Assembly: GCA_017515635.1 (NCBI GenBank)
Contig: JAFWFO010000067.1
Location: 1 to 36,559, forward strand
Source: Selenomonadaceae bacterium
GTDB lineage: Bacteria > Bacillota > Negativicutes > Selenomonadales > Selenomonadaceae
DNA: 36,559 nt
Direction of reading: 5' to 3'
This document shows, piece after piece, positions 21,250 through 28,736 of this stretch. The position numbers were made by a program, and so were the translations under genes. Under the pieces are notes generated by a model, which was not told where the DNA came from, searched no databases, and was given only the letters and a program-made list of their open reading frames with translations. Within the stretch, counting starts at the first letter, position 1. Every line of letters begins with the position of its first letter.

Positions 21250-24174
21250 ATGCGAAAAGTTACGGTCTTTTTAATGTCGGCGTTAATGATTTTTGCAATG
21301 AATATTTTGAGCGCAGAAAGTTCCCCTGTGGCAGAAAATTCTGCGGACGTGAAAAAAACTTACCCGACTTTGAAAGTCGGCTACGTCGTCAACACAAGTT
21401 TTATGTCCGAAGACAGACCGGGGCACGTCGTGGGCTACGGCTATGAATACATGGAATTTCTTAAGAACTATATCCCCTGCGAGTTTGAATATATTGTCTT
21501 CGACGATTGGACGGATTTATTGGACAAACTCAACAGCGGCGAAGTTGATATTATACCGAATGTGCCCGGCGACCATAAATGGCTGGTAAACGCAAAATCT
21601 ACCGCGCACGTCGTCGGGCGTTTTCCCATGGAATTGGTTATCAAGAGAGAGCAAATCAAACCCCAACTAAATCTTGCACGCGTCAGGACGAATTACGACA
21701 CGCCCGGGCTTGACGAAGTCGCTCGCGAAGAAGGTTTTCAATACACTTTCACGCCGTACAAAACTTATCAAGAAATTGTGGACGCTTACGAACGCGGGGA
21801 TGTCGACGGATATGTTGACGCCATGTTGTTTTATAACAAGTCCAAACACACTTACGCGCTTTTCGACAGACAAAATTATCGGCTCTCCGTGCGTGCAGAC
21901 AGAACGGAACTTTTGGAGCGTTTGAATTGGGCAATGGATCAACTGTTGATGGTTCAATCCGACATTCGCGACACGCTGAAAAGAAAATACAACCTCAAGG
22001 AAGGTTTCCCGTTGCTGTTGACTCGTACCGAACGAGAGTTTTTGGCTGAAAAGAAAAAACTTCGCACGGCAATTTTCACCTATCAGCAACCTTACGCCTA
22101 TCATGACGACGACGGAAATTTGGTCGGCGTCATTCCCGACATAATGAAAAGAATTTCCGATGATTTGGACATGGAAATTGAGATTGTAGAAACTCATTCG
22201 TTTGAAGAAGCCAGAAATTTAATTGCAAACGGCGAAATTGATTTCGTGACGGATACGGTTTGCGATTTCAGCTGGGCGGAAAAATACAACATTAATCCGA
22301 CGCAAAATTATTTTCGTCGCGATTATGTCCCTGTCACTCGTCTGAACCATTATCCCGAATCTCCCGAAAAAACAATCGTCGCTGCGTGCACCGACAGGCT
22401 CTACACCGCCGATTTCGTTGAAGCCAATTTTGCGAAAGAAAATATCGTCTATCTGCCGACAATGGAGGAGACTTTAAAAGCAGTCAACGACGGGCGCGCA
22501 GATGTGGCTTACGTCTACCGCGATGCCGTTCATTCGCTTATTGACGCCACGGAAACTTATAATTTGGAAGTCGGCGCGGTTTCGCCTTACAGCGAATTAA
22601 TCAGCTTGGGCACTTGCTCGAACGGCGACTTGCGGCTTTGGCACATTCTCAACAAAGAAATTAATCACATTGACGTAAGTTGGGTTCGCGATATGCTGAA
22701 CAAGCATCAACAACTTTCGTCGTCGTTCAGCTTGAAAAAATTCGCCTATAACAACATCTTCAAAGTGATTTTTTTCCTTGCGCTGTTAATCGTTGTGACC
22801 GGCGCGTTAATCTACAGGCGCAATATAAACAAGAAAAAATTTGAAATTATTCAGCGCATGGCGTATACCGATTCCAGATACAACTTGCCGAACGTCCCTT
22901 GGCTCGAAATGAAAATCCCGCCGTTCCTCGAACAGTTGAAAGAAGATAATCCCGACGCAAAAACTTTCTTTGTCGTCTTTTCCATGATGAGCAATGCCGT
23001 TATGACGAAAAACAACGGGCATGAGATTATCAAAAATCAATTTAACGCGTTGGCGGACGGCTTGAAAATTTCGGAGCCTGTGATTTTTAGGGCGGCAGGA
23101 ATTGACGTGGGACATTTGATTTGTTTCTGCAGGTCGGAGAGCGCGGAAAAACTTTCCGATTGGGCAGCGAAAATTATCGAAAAATACACTTACATGGGTA
23201 CCGCCAACGCGAATACGAAAATCGCAATTCACATGAAAGCCGGTATCAGCAGTTATGATGAAAGTCTCGACATTCAGCAGACAATAGGTCGTGCAGTTAC
23301 CGCCTGCCAACAAATTTCCGGCGGCGAAGTCAAACTTTTCGATGAAAAAATGGAAGAGGCTTTGACGACTCAACACGAAATTGAAAACCGAATGGTCGAC
23401 GCGCTGAAAAATGACGAGTTCAAGGCGTGGTATCAGCCCAAATACGATATTAAAACGCGGCGAATTGTCGGCGCGGAAGCTTTGGTACGTTGGATAAGTC
23501 CCGTGACGGGCTTTATGCCGCCGGGGAAATTCATTCCGCTTTTTGAGCAAAACGGTTTTGTCATTCAAGTTGACTATTACATTTTGGAAAAAACTTGTCA
23601 GTTGCAACGCGAACGCCTTGACGCGGGCAAGGAAGTTGTTCCGATTTCCGTGAATCAGTCGCGCCTGCACATGACCGAAGACGGCTACTTGGAAAAAATG
23701 CGCGCCGTCGTCGAGAAATACAAATTGCCGCCCAATCTGATTGAACTGGAAGTAACAGAAACAATGTTCGGCGATTTCGACAAAAAATCCAGCCGACAAA
23801 ATGCCGAAAAAATTATCAACAGCCTCAAAGAAATGGGCTTTACAATTTCCGTCGACGATTTTGGCGCGGGATATTCTTCGTTCAGTCTGCTCAGCATTTT
23901 GCCGATGGACGTGTTGAAAATTGACAGATCCGTTTTGACGGGCGCGGACAGCTCAATCAAGATGAAAACAATCCTCGGCAAAGTTATCGAACTCGGCAAT
24001 TCTCTCGGCATGAAGGTAATTTGTGAAGGCATTGAAACCGTCGAGGAAGAAAATTTGTTGCTCCGTCTCGGTTGCCGTTACGGTCAAGGATTTTTTAACG
24101 CAAAACCCATGCCGGTCAATGACTTTATCAGTTTCTTTGAAAAGCGAAATGCGGAAGTCGCGGCGGGAGCATAA
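21250..24174 (+). CDS. Membrane EAL-domain c-di-GMP phosphodiesterase with two periplasmic solute-binding domains
   Basis: 974 residues. Signal or anchor helix 1-22. Two successive family-3 solute-binding domains lie in the periplasm (about 35-265, LKVGYVVN; about 285-500, LRTAIFTYQQPYAYHDDDGNLVGVIPDI). A membrane helix follows (about 500-522, VIFFLALLIVVTGALIY). About 540-690 is a degenerate GGDEF domain without the GGDEF motif. The EAL domain (about 705-965) keeps EALVRW, SVNQSR, EVTET, DDFGAGYSS, the Lys in VLKIDRS and CEGIET, so it should hydrolyse c-di-GMP. Ligand binding outside probably sets phosphodiesterase activity and hence motility or surface behaviour. AAGGAG lies 13 bases before ATG, rather far. 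Own promoter at 21129. Confidence 0.94.
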   Translation: MRKVTVFLMSALMIFAMNILSAESSPVAENSADVKKTYPTLKVGYVVNTSFMSEDRPGHVVGYGYEYMEFLKNYIPCEFEYIVFDDWTDLLDKLNSGEVDIIPNVPGDHKWLVNAKSTAHVVGRFPMELVIKREQIKPQLNLARVRTNYDTPGLDEVAREEGFQYTFTPYKTYQEIVDAYERGDVDGYVDAMLFYNKSKHTYALFDRQNYRLSVRADRTELLERLNWAMDQLLMVQSDIRDTLKRKYNLKEGFPLLLTRTEREFLAEKKKLRTAIFTYQQPYAYHDDDGNLVGVIPDIMKRISDDLDMEIEIVETHSFEEARNLIANGEIDFVTDTVCDFSWAEKYNINPTQNYFRRDYVPVTRLNHYPESPEKTIVAACTDRLYTADFVEANFAKENIVYLPTMEETLKAVNDGRADVAYVYRDAVHSLIDATETYNLEVGAVSPYSELISLGTCSNGDLRLWHILNKEINHIDVSWVRDMLNKHQQLSSSFSLKKFAYNNIFKVIFFLALLIVVTGALIYRRNINKKKFEIIQRMAYTDSRYNLPNVPWLEMKIPPFLEQLKEDNPDAKTFFVVFSMMSNAVMTKNNGHEIIKNQFNALADGLKISEPVIFRAAGIDVGHLICFCRSESAEKLSDWAAKIIEKYTYMGTANANTKIAIHMKAGISSYDESLDIQQTIGRAVTACQQISGGEVKLFDEKMEEALTTQHEIENRMVDALKNDEFKAWYQPKYDIKTRRIVGAEALVRWISPVTGFMPPGKFIPLFEQNGFVIQVDYYILEKTCQLQRERLDAGKEVVPISVNQSRLHMTEDGYLEKMRAVVEKYKLPPNLIELEVTETMFGDFDKKSSRQNAEKIINSLKEMGFTISVDDFGAGYSSFSLLSILPMDVLKIDRSVLTGADSSIKMKTILGKVIELGNSLGMKVICEGIETVEEENLLLRLGCRYGQGFFNAKPMPVNDFISFFEKRNAEVAAGA

Positions 24175-24191
24175 AAAGTTATAAATTGCTG

Positions 24192-24220
24192 TTGATTTTT
24201 GCAGGTGCGGCGATTATAAT
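24192..24220 (+). promoter_or_regulatory. Promoter of the candidate antisense RNA
   Basis: TTGATT (24192-24197), 17 bases, TATAAT (24215-24220). Start predicted near 24227, 50 bases beyond the EAL stop, reading into the noncoding region. Confidence 0.7.
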
Positions 24221-24226
24221 TCGTTC

Positions 24227-24355
24227 AAGGCAAAAAAATCGTCCTGCGTGAACAGGACGGTGCTCATAAACGGTCTAGCCCCCATGTTTTATGTAGGTGT
24301 TTCGGAAAAAACTTTAGCCGCTTTTAGCTCCTGGAAAGCTTAGGCGGCTGTTTTC
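24227..24355 (+). ncRNA. Candidate antisense antitoxin RNA (about 130 nt)
   Basis: Predicted from the promoter at 24192-24220 and a terminator-like hairpin AGCCGC (24316-24321) / GCGGCT (24344-24349) followed by GTTTTCGTT. It has no ORF. It would be complementary to the 3' end of the convergent small-peptide mRNA, including the peptide's last codons, as in RatA/txpA-type loci. No expression evidence is available. Confidence 0.55.
24231..24259 (-). terminator. Terminator of the candidate toxin mRNA
   Basis: On the minus strand CGTCCTG-TTCACG-CAGGACG forms a perfect 7-pair stem followed by ATTTTTTTG. It ends the transcript that starts near 24496. Confidence 0.85.
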
Positions 24356-24414
24356 GTTAATGCCCAGAGGATTATTCCCGTGAGTATAACGACACGAACA
24401 ATAATCTTAAACAT
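24340..24414 (-). CDS. 24-residue hydrophobic peptide, candidate type I toxin
   Basis: ATG 24412-24414 to TAA 24340-24342. The peptide starts MFKIIVRVVILTGIILWAL and ends TKTAA: a single membrane helix with basic residues at the N-terminus and one Lys near the C-terminus, the build of type I toxins that insert in the inner membrane. The ribosome site AAAGGGGGTG is 6 bases before ATG and lies in a hairpin (GCCCCC-GGAAA-GGGGGT, 24421-24438), so translation may be held back by mRNA folding. An in-frame GTG at 24423 is an alternative start. The gene has its own extended -10 promoter and terminator, and a convergent RNA covers its 3' end. No family name is recognised. Confidence 0.6.
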   Translation of the reverse strand: MFKIIVRVVILTGIILWALTKTAA

Positions 24415-24502
24415 TCGCGGCACCCCCTTTCCGGGGGCTCCTGTCGATTAGACCGCCTGCCGTTTGGCAACGAGCAAACTGATATTAAAATTAAACGCAG
24501 TC

Positions 24503-24530
24503 ATTATATCACGGCTTCAAAAAATTACAA
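24503..24530 (-). promoter_or_regulatory. Extended -10 promoter of the candidate toxin mRNA
   Basis: On the minus strand TTGTAA (24525-24530), 16 bases, and TGATATAAT (TATAAT at 24503-24508). The start near 24496 gives a leader of about 80 bases and an mRNA of about 265 bases. Confidence 0.7.
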
Positions 24531-24557
24531 CTTGTTTTCATTTTGGGAGGCGATAAC

Positions 24558-25097
24558 ATGCAATACAAATGCAAGATGACGGTCATTGACAAAAAAGTTT
24601 TCCCCGATTTGCAAGAAAAATTTTTGGCAGATCCGAATTCCGGCGCGTGTCCTTTTTACGAAGTCGGCACGGAATATCTTTTTGAGCGTTACGGCAACGA
24701 AGATACTTTCTGGACGATGGGCAAAGGCGCGCACTGTTCCGAGGCGTGGGATTGTTTCAGTCGCTACGTTTACACGGCACTGCAGGGCGGCTCGATTATG
24801 CGCGGCTGGACGAACGACGAACACATCATGATTGCCTGTTGCAACGACGGCACGCGTCCCGTGATTTTCAAAATCGAACGGCTCGACTACAAAGTTGTTT
24901 ACGTCGACGCGCCCGCCTTTGAGCAGGGATTAATTGTCGACGTGCTGAAAACTTTGAGCGGCGTGACGGACGCTGTTTATCGTCCCGAAAAAAATTTCAC
25001 CGAAGTTTTCATGGACAGGAACAACGAAGTTTTTGACGAAAAAATTATTGCGGCGGTGAAACTTGTCGGCAATTTCAACGTCACACGAATCGATTGA
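24558..25097 (+). CDS. TIGR04076-like protein with a C-terminal HMA-like domain
   Basis: 179 residues, function unknown. The first part (about 1-108) matches the TIGR04076 pattern: MQYKCKMTVID, ACPFYEVGTEYLF, a GKGAHCSEAWDCFSRYVYTALQGG core, IMIACCNDGTRPVIFKIERLD. Conserved cysteines (CPF, HCSEAWDC, CC) suggest metal or redox chemistry. The last 70 residues read like a beta-alpha-beta HMA fold (KVVYVDAP, LLKTLSGV-type helix, EVFMDRN, KIIAAVKLVGNFNV) but lack the CxxC metal site. GGGAGG lies 7 bases before ATG; a TTG at 24543 is less likely. It ends 21 bases before thrC. Confidence 0.8.
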   Translation: MQYKCKMTVIDKKVFPDLQEKFLADPNSGACPFYEVGTEYLFERYGNEDTFWTMGKGAHCSEAWDCFSRYVYTALQGGSIMRGWTNDEHIMIACCNDGTRPVIFKIERLDYKVVYVDAPAFEQGLIVDVLKTLSGVTDAVYRPEKNFTEVFMDRNNEVFDEKIIAAVKLVGNFNVTRID

Positions 25098-25118
25098 CAA
25101 TCAAGGAGGTTTTAATTT

Positions 25119-26627
25119 TTGAAATACATCAGCACGCGTTCCAAAATTGAGCCGATAAATTCGGCGGAGGCAATTCTTCGCGGCTTGGCGGAGGACGGCG
25201 GACTTTTCGTGCCCGAAAAAATTCCCAAAGTCACGCTCGAAGAAATTGGCGAACTCATCGGCAAAAAGTACGAACAACGCGCCGAATGGTTACTCGAAAA
25301 ATTTTTGACGGACTACACGGCGGACGAACTCGGCGAGTGCGCGGAATTGGCTTACAACTGGTTCGACATACCGTCGCGGGTGCCCGTTGCGATTTTGATT
25401 CAAGATCCGAAAAATCCCATCGCACCCGTCGGAGAAATGGAATTGTGGCACGGCCCGACATCCGCGTTTAAAGATGTGGCGTTGCAAATGTTGCCGCATT
25501 TGATGCGCATGGCGTTGAAAAAAGTCGGCGAGACAAAAGAAATTTTGATTCTGGTTGCAACTTCGGGCGACACGGGCAAGGCGGCGTTGGCGGGCTTCGC
25601 GGACGTGCCTCAAACAAAAGTCATGGTGTTTTATCCCGACGGCGGTGTCAGCAAAATTCAGCGATTGCAAATGGTCACGCAAGTCGGCGACAATGTCAAC
25701 GTCACGGCCGTTCGCGGGAATTTCGACGACTGTCAAAACGGCGTCAAGAAAATTTTCGGCGACGAAAAAATTCGTGACGAACTCGATAAAGTCGGCGTCA
25801 AACTTTCCAGCGCGAATTCAATCAACTGGGGTCGGCTCGTCCCGCAAATCGTCTATTACTTCGCGGGCTACGTTGAACTGATTAAGTCGAAACAAATCAA
25901 GCTCGGCGACAAAATTAATGTCAGCGTGCCCACGGGAAATTTCGGAAACATTCTTGCCGCTTACTACGCGATGCGCATGGGCTTGCCCGTCAAAAAATTA
26001 ATCTGCGCGTCGAATAAAAATGATGTCTTGACGGAATTTTTCAGAACGGGCGTTTACAACCGCAACAGAAAATTTTTCAAGACAATCACGCCGTCAATGG
26101 ATATTTTGATTTCCAGCAACTTGGAGAGGCTTTTGTACCACGAAACAAACGGAGACTTTAAGCAAGTCGCCCGTTACATGAGCGAACTTTCAACGCTCGG
26201 CAAATACAAAATCGACCGCAAGTTGAAAGACAAGCTCGACAAAATTTTTCACGCGGAAGTTGTCACGGAGGAAGAAACGCTCGATTTCATTCGTCGAATT
26301 CGCGATTCGTTCGGATACGTCATGGACACGCACAGCGCAGTTGCCGTCGCCGCCTTGAACAAATATCGCGGCAAGACGAAAGATTTAATACCCGTGCTGA
26401 GTGCCTCGACTGCCAGCCCGTACAAATTCACGAACGCGGTTTTGCAGGCTATCGGCGAATCAACCGACGGCGTCGACGACCTCAAGCAACTTGATTTGCT
26501 CAACCGCTTGACGAACGTTAAGATTCCGAAAAATCTTGCCGCGCTGTCGACCGCGAAAATTTTGCATGAAGACGTTTGCGACAAAGACGAAATGCCCGAA
26601 CGCGTTTTGAAGTTCGCCGCGAAATAA
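25119..26627 (+). CDS. thrC: Threonine synthase
   Basis: 502 residues of the longer (fungal/enterobacterial-like) class: N-terminal MKYISTRSKIEPINSAEAILRG, EDGGLFVPE, then WHGPTSAFKDVALQML with the PLP Lys, LVATSGDTGKAAL, the phosphate-site VSVPTGNFGNILA and LSTASPYKF near the C-terminus. It makes threonine from phosphohomoserine. TTG start with AAGGAGG 9 bases upstream. It may be co-transcribed with the preceding TIGR04076-like gene. A terminator follows. Confidence 0.97.
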   Translation: MKYISTRSKIEPINSAEAILRGLAEDGGLFVPEKIPKVTLEEIGELIGKKYEQRAEWLLEKFLTDYTADELGECAELAYNWFDIPSRVPVAILIQDPKNPIAPVGEMELWHGPTSAFKDVALQMLPHLMRMALKKVGETKEILILVATSGDTGKAALAGFADVPQTKVMVFYPDGGVSKIQRLQMVTQVGDNVNVTAVRGNFDDCQNGVKKIFGDEKIRDELDKVGVKLSSANSINWGRLVPQIVYYFAGYVELIKSKQIKLGDKINVSVPTGNFGNILAAYYAMRMGLPVKKLICASNKNDVLTEFFRTGVYNRNRKFFKTITPSMDILISSNLERLLYHETNGDFKQVARYMSELSTLGKYKIDRKLKDKLDKIFHAEVVTEEETLDFIRRIRDSFGYVMDTHSAVAVAALNKYRGKTKDLIPVLSASTASPYKFTNAVLQAIGESTDGVDDLKQLDLLNRLTNVKIPKNLAALSTAKILHEDVCDKDEMPERVLKFAAK

Positions 26628-26640
26628 ATTCAACTCGATA

Positions 26641-26678
26641 AAAAAAATTTCCCCGCTCACACGAACGGGGATTTTTTG
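26641..26678. terminator. Bidirectional terminator between thrC and the dicarboxylate transporter
   Basis: TCCCCG pairs with CGGGGA (26650-26655 with 26666-26671), seven A before and six T after. Confidence 0.9.
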
Positions 26679-26694
26679 TTGCCGAAAAAATTTT

Positions 26695-28035
26695 TTACAA
26701 GACAATGTGCGCCATGACGAAGCCGACACAGCAACCGCTTATGACGCCGATTAAACCAGGAATCATGAACGAATGATTCAAAATGTATTTGCCGATACGC
26801 GTCGTGCCCGAACGGTCGAAGCCGATACAAGCCAAGTCTGACGGATAAGTCGGCAGGAAGAAGTAACCGTAACACGCGCTGATAAACGACATTATGATAA
26901 CGGGATCCATGCCGACGCTCAACGCCATCGGGAAGACGATAGCGATAGCCGCCGCTTGAGAGTTGACGAGTTTGGACGTGAGGAACGCGATAATTGCGAA
27001 CGCCCACGGATATTCCGCGACAGCGTTGCCGAGGAATTCTTTCAAAAATGCCATGTGCGCGCCGAAGCAGGTATTTGCCATCCAAGCGACGCCGTAAACC
27101 GAAACGAGCGCGACGATACCGGATTTAAAAACTTGACTGTTGCCGACATCTTTTGCCTTGACTTTGCAGACAAACAAAATCGTTGCGGCGACGAGCAACA
27201 TAACCATCTGGATAACCGCCGTCATTGAAATCGGTTTCAAATCGCCTTTCGCGTTCGGGAAGTGCGGCAACAAGTCGGGGAAATTGCCCAAAGCCGCGAT
27301 AACGATAATTCCCGCGAAGAAAATGTACATTGCGTGATAAAAACTTGCGGGAAGTTCTTTGTTCAAAAGCGATTCGCTGTCGCCGTAAACATATTCTTTG
27401 TTCGCGGGGTCTTTGATGAATTCTTGAAAACGTTCATCTTTGTCAAGGTCTTTGCCGCGTCTGTAACTCCACAGTGCCGCGAAGAAAACGCCGAGACCCG
27501 TTGCCGGCATTGCGACAGCCAAAATTTGCAAGACGGAATAATTGTGCCCCGCCGTTGCCATGAAGCCGACGATTGAAACGATTGCGACGGACACCGGCGA
27601 CGCGCAAATTCCCATCTGCGACGCGACGGACGCAACCGCCATCGGTCGTTCGGGGCGAATGTTTTGCTTAATTGCAATGTCGTAGATAATCGGGAACATC
27701 GTATAAACGACGTGCCCCGTGCCGCACAAGACCGTTAAAAACCATGTGGTCAGCGGCGCAAGAATCGTGACGTGTTTCGGGTTGTTACGCAGGAATTTTT
27801 CCGCGTACTTGAGCATAACCGTCAAGCCGCCCGAAGTTTGCAAGAAGCCCGCGCACGTGACGACTGCCAAAATCGTCAACATAACGTCAATCGGCGGCGT
27901 GCCGGGCTTGTAGCCGAATATGAATGTGTAAATTACGAGACCGATACCGCTTATGACGGCAAGCCCGATACCGCCGTGGCGCACGCCGATAATCAAACAC
28001 GCCAACAGCACGAGGAATCCCAAAAACATCTCCAT
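26695..28035 (-). CDS. Anaerobic C4-dicarboxylate transporter, DcuA/DcuB family
   Basis: 446 residues, the DcuB length, with about twelve hydrophobic segments. Family stretches include FLVLLACLIIGVRHGGIGLA, TPPIDVMLTILAVVTCAGFLQTSGG, APLTTWFLTVLCGTGHVVYT, PERPMAVASVASQMGICASPVS and FLPTYPSDLACIGFDRSGTTRIGKYILNHSF. These carriers exchange fumarate, malate or aspartate for succinate during anaerobic growth. ATG 28035 is chosen (AGAGGTGA upstream); the longer frame reads through the leader. It is a single gene bounded by a terminator and an intergenic region. Confidence 0.94.
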   Translation of the reverse strand: MEMFLGFLVLLACLIIGVRHGGIGLAVISGIGLVIYTFIFGYKPGTPPIDVMLTILAVVTCAGFLQTSGGLTVMLKYAEKFLRNNPKHVTILAPLTTWFLTVLCGTGHVVYTMFPIIYDIAIKQNIRPERPMAVASVASQMGICASPVSVAIVSIVGFMATAGHNYSVLQILAVAMPATGLGVFFAALWSYRRGKDLDKDERFQEFIKDPANKEYVYGDSESLLNKELPASFYHAMYIFFAGIIVIAALGNFPDLLPHFPNAKGDLKPISMTAVIQMVMLLVAATILFVCKVKAKDVGNSQVFKSGIVALVSVYGVAWMANTCFGAHMAFLKEFLGNAVAEYPWAFAIIAFLTSKLVNSQAAAIAIVFPMALSVGMDPVIIMSFISACYGYFFLPTYPSDLACIGFDRSGTTRIGKYILNHSFMIPGLIGVISGCCVGFVMAHIVL

Positions 28036-28146
28036 AAAGATCACCTCTCCTAAAAAAATCTTTCGCGACAGTTGTATTCGTTGCAACCAAAGTATTTCCT
28101 GCAACATAGGATACATTTATTTTTGGATAAAATTTTGTGGTGAAAT

Positions 28147-28175
28147 TTGCGCGCAGAAAATTTTTCGTGTACAAT
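28147..28175 (+). promoter_or_regulatory. Promoter for the small helical protein gene
   Basis: TTGCGC (28147-28152), 17 bases, TACAAT (28170-28175). The predicted start near 28182 is just before AAAAGGAGG, so the leader is only about 18 bases. Confidence 0.65.
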
Positions 28176-28199
28176 CGCGCTGAAAAGGAGGTTTTCATC

Positions 28200-28652
28200 A
28201 TGGGATTTTTTGACGAAATTGCTGACACTTTTAAAGTCATGAAAGACATTGTTCACGGCGGAATTGAAACTTACAAAGCGGGCGAAAAACTTGACGAGCT
28301 GATTGTTCGTGTCGAAAAAGATTTCGGCTCCGTTTTGACCGACGACAACAAAAATTTGCTCGCGGCGTACAAAAGTTCAAAAGAAGCTTGCGAGAAAAAC
28401 ACCGACAGCGACAAAAATCCGGAATTATCCACGAAAAAGGACGACGCTCAAGTTGCATTTTTGGAAGCGTTGCTCGACAATTCTGCGTTGAACGGCGAAT
28501 TTCGTTTTGAAATCAGTACCGCGCTGAAAGAGTTCAAGAAGGCAAACAATTTCGCGCTTGAAAGTGCGAGCAAAACCATTGAAAAATACGCCGAGACCGA
28601 CGAAGAACGCGCCGAAGTTCGCAAAGCGTTCGAGGATTCCAAACGCAAATAA
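28200..28652 (+). CDS. Hypothetical small charged helical protein
   Basis: 150 residues, no family recognised. Soluble, highly charged and predicted almost entirely helical: MGFFDEIADTFKVMKDIVHGG at the start, a middle acidic/Lys stretch (NTDSDKNPELSTKKDD), and a long C-terminal helix with heptad-like alanines (ALESASKTIEKYAETDEE). No signal peptide, membrane helix or Cys. It has its own promoter, an excellent AAAAGGAGG ribosome site and its own terminator, so it is probably a well-expressed monocistronic gene. Confidence 0.85.
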   Translation: MGFFDEIADTFKVMKDIVHGGIETYKAGEKLDELIVRVEKDFGSVLTDDNKNLLAAYKSSKEACEKNTDSDKNPELSTKKDDAQVAFLEALLDNSALNGEFRFEISTALKEFKKANNFALESASKTIEKYAETDEERAEVRKAFEDSKRK

Positions 28653-28663
28653 TTTCATCACGG

Positions 28664-28703
28664 CAAAAAAAATTTCCCCCGACAAAACGTCGAGGGATTT
28701 TTT
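28664..28703. terminator. Bidirectional terminator between the small protein gene and cstA
   Basis: TCCC-C-CGAC pairs with GTCG-A-GGGA around an AAAAC loop, with A-run before and six T after. Confidence 0.85.
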
Positions 28704-28736
28704 GTTGCGGAAAATTTTTCAGCTCAAATTTCGCAA

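Noticed and set aside
22807..23799. Long minus-strand frame (330 codons) opposite the EAL gene
   Set aside because: It lies wholly antisense to conserved EAL and degenerate GGDEF sequence, has no ribosome site, and reads as low-quality protein. Codon bias of the plus-strand gene explains it.
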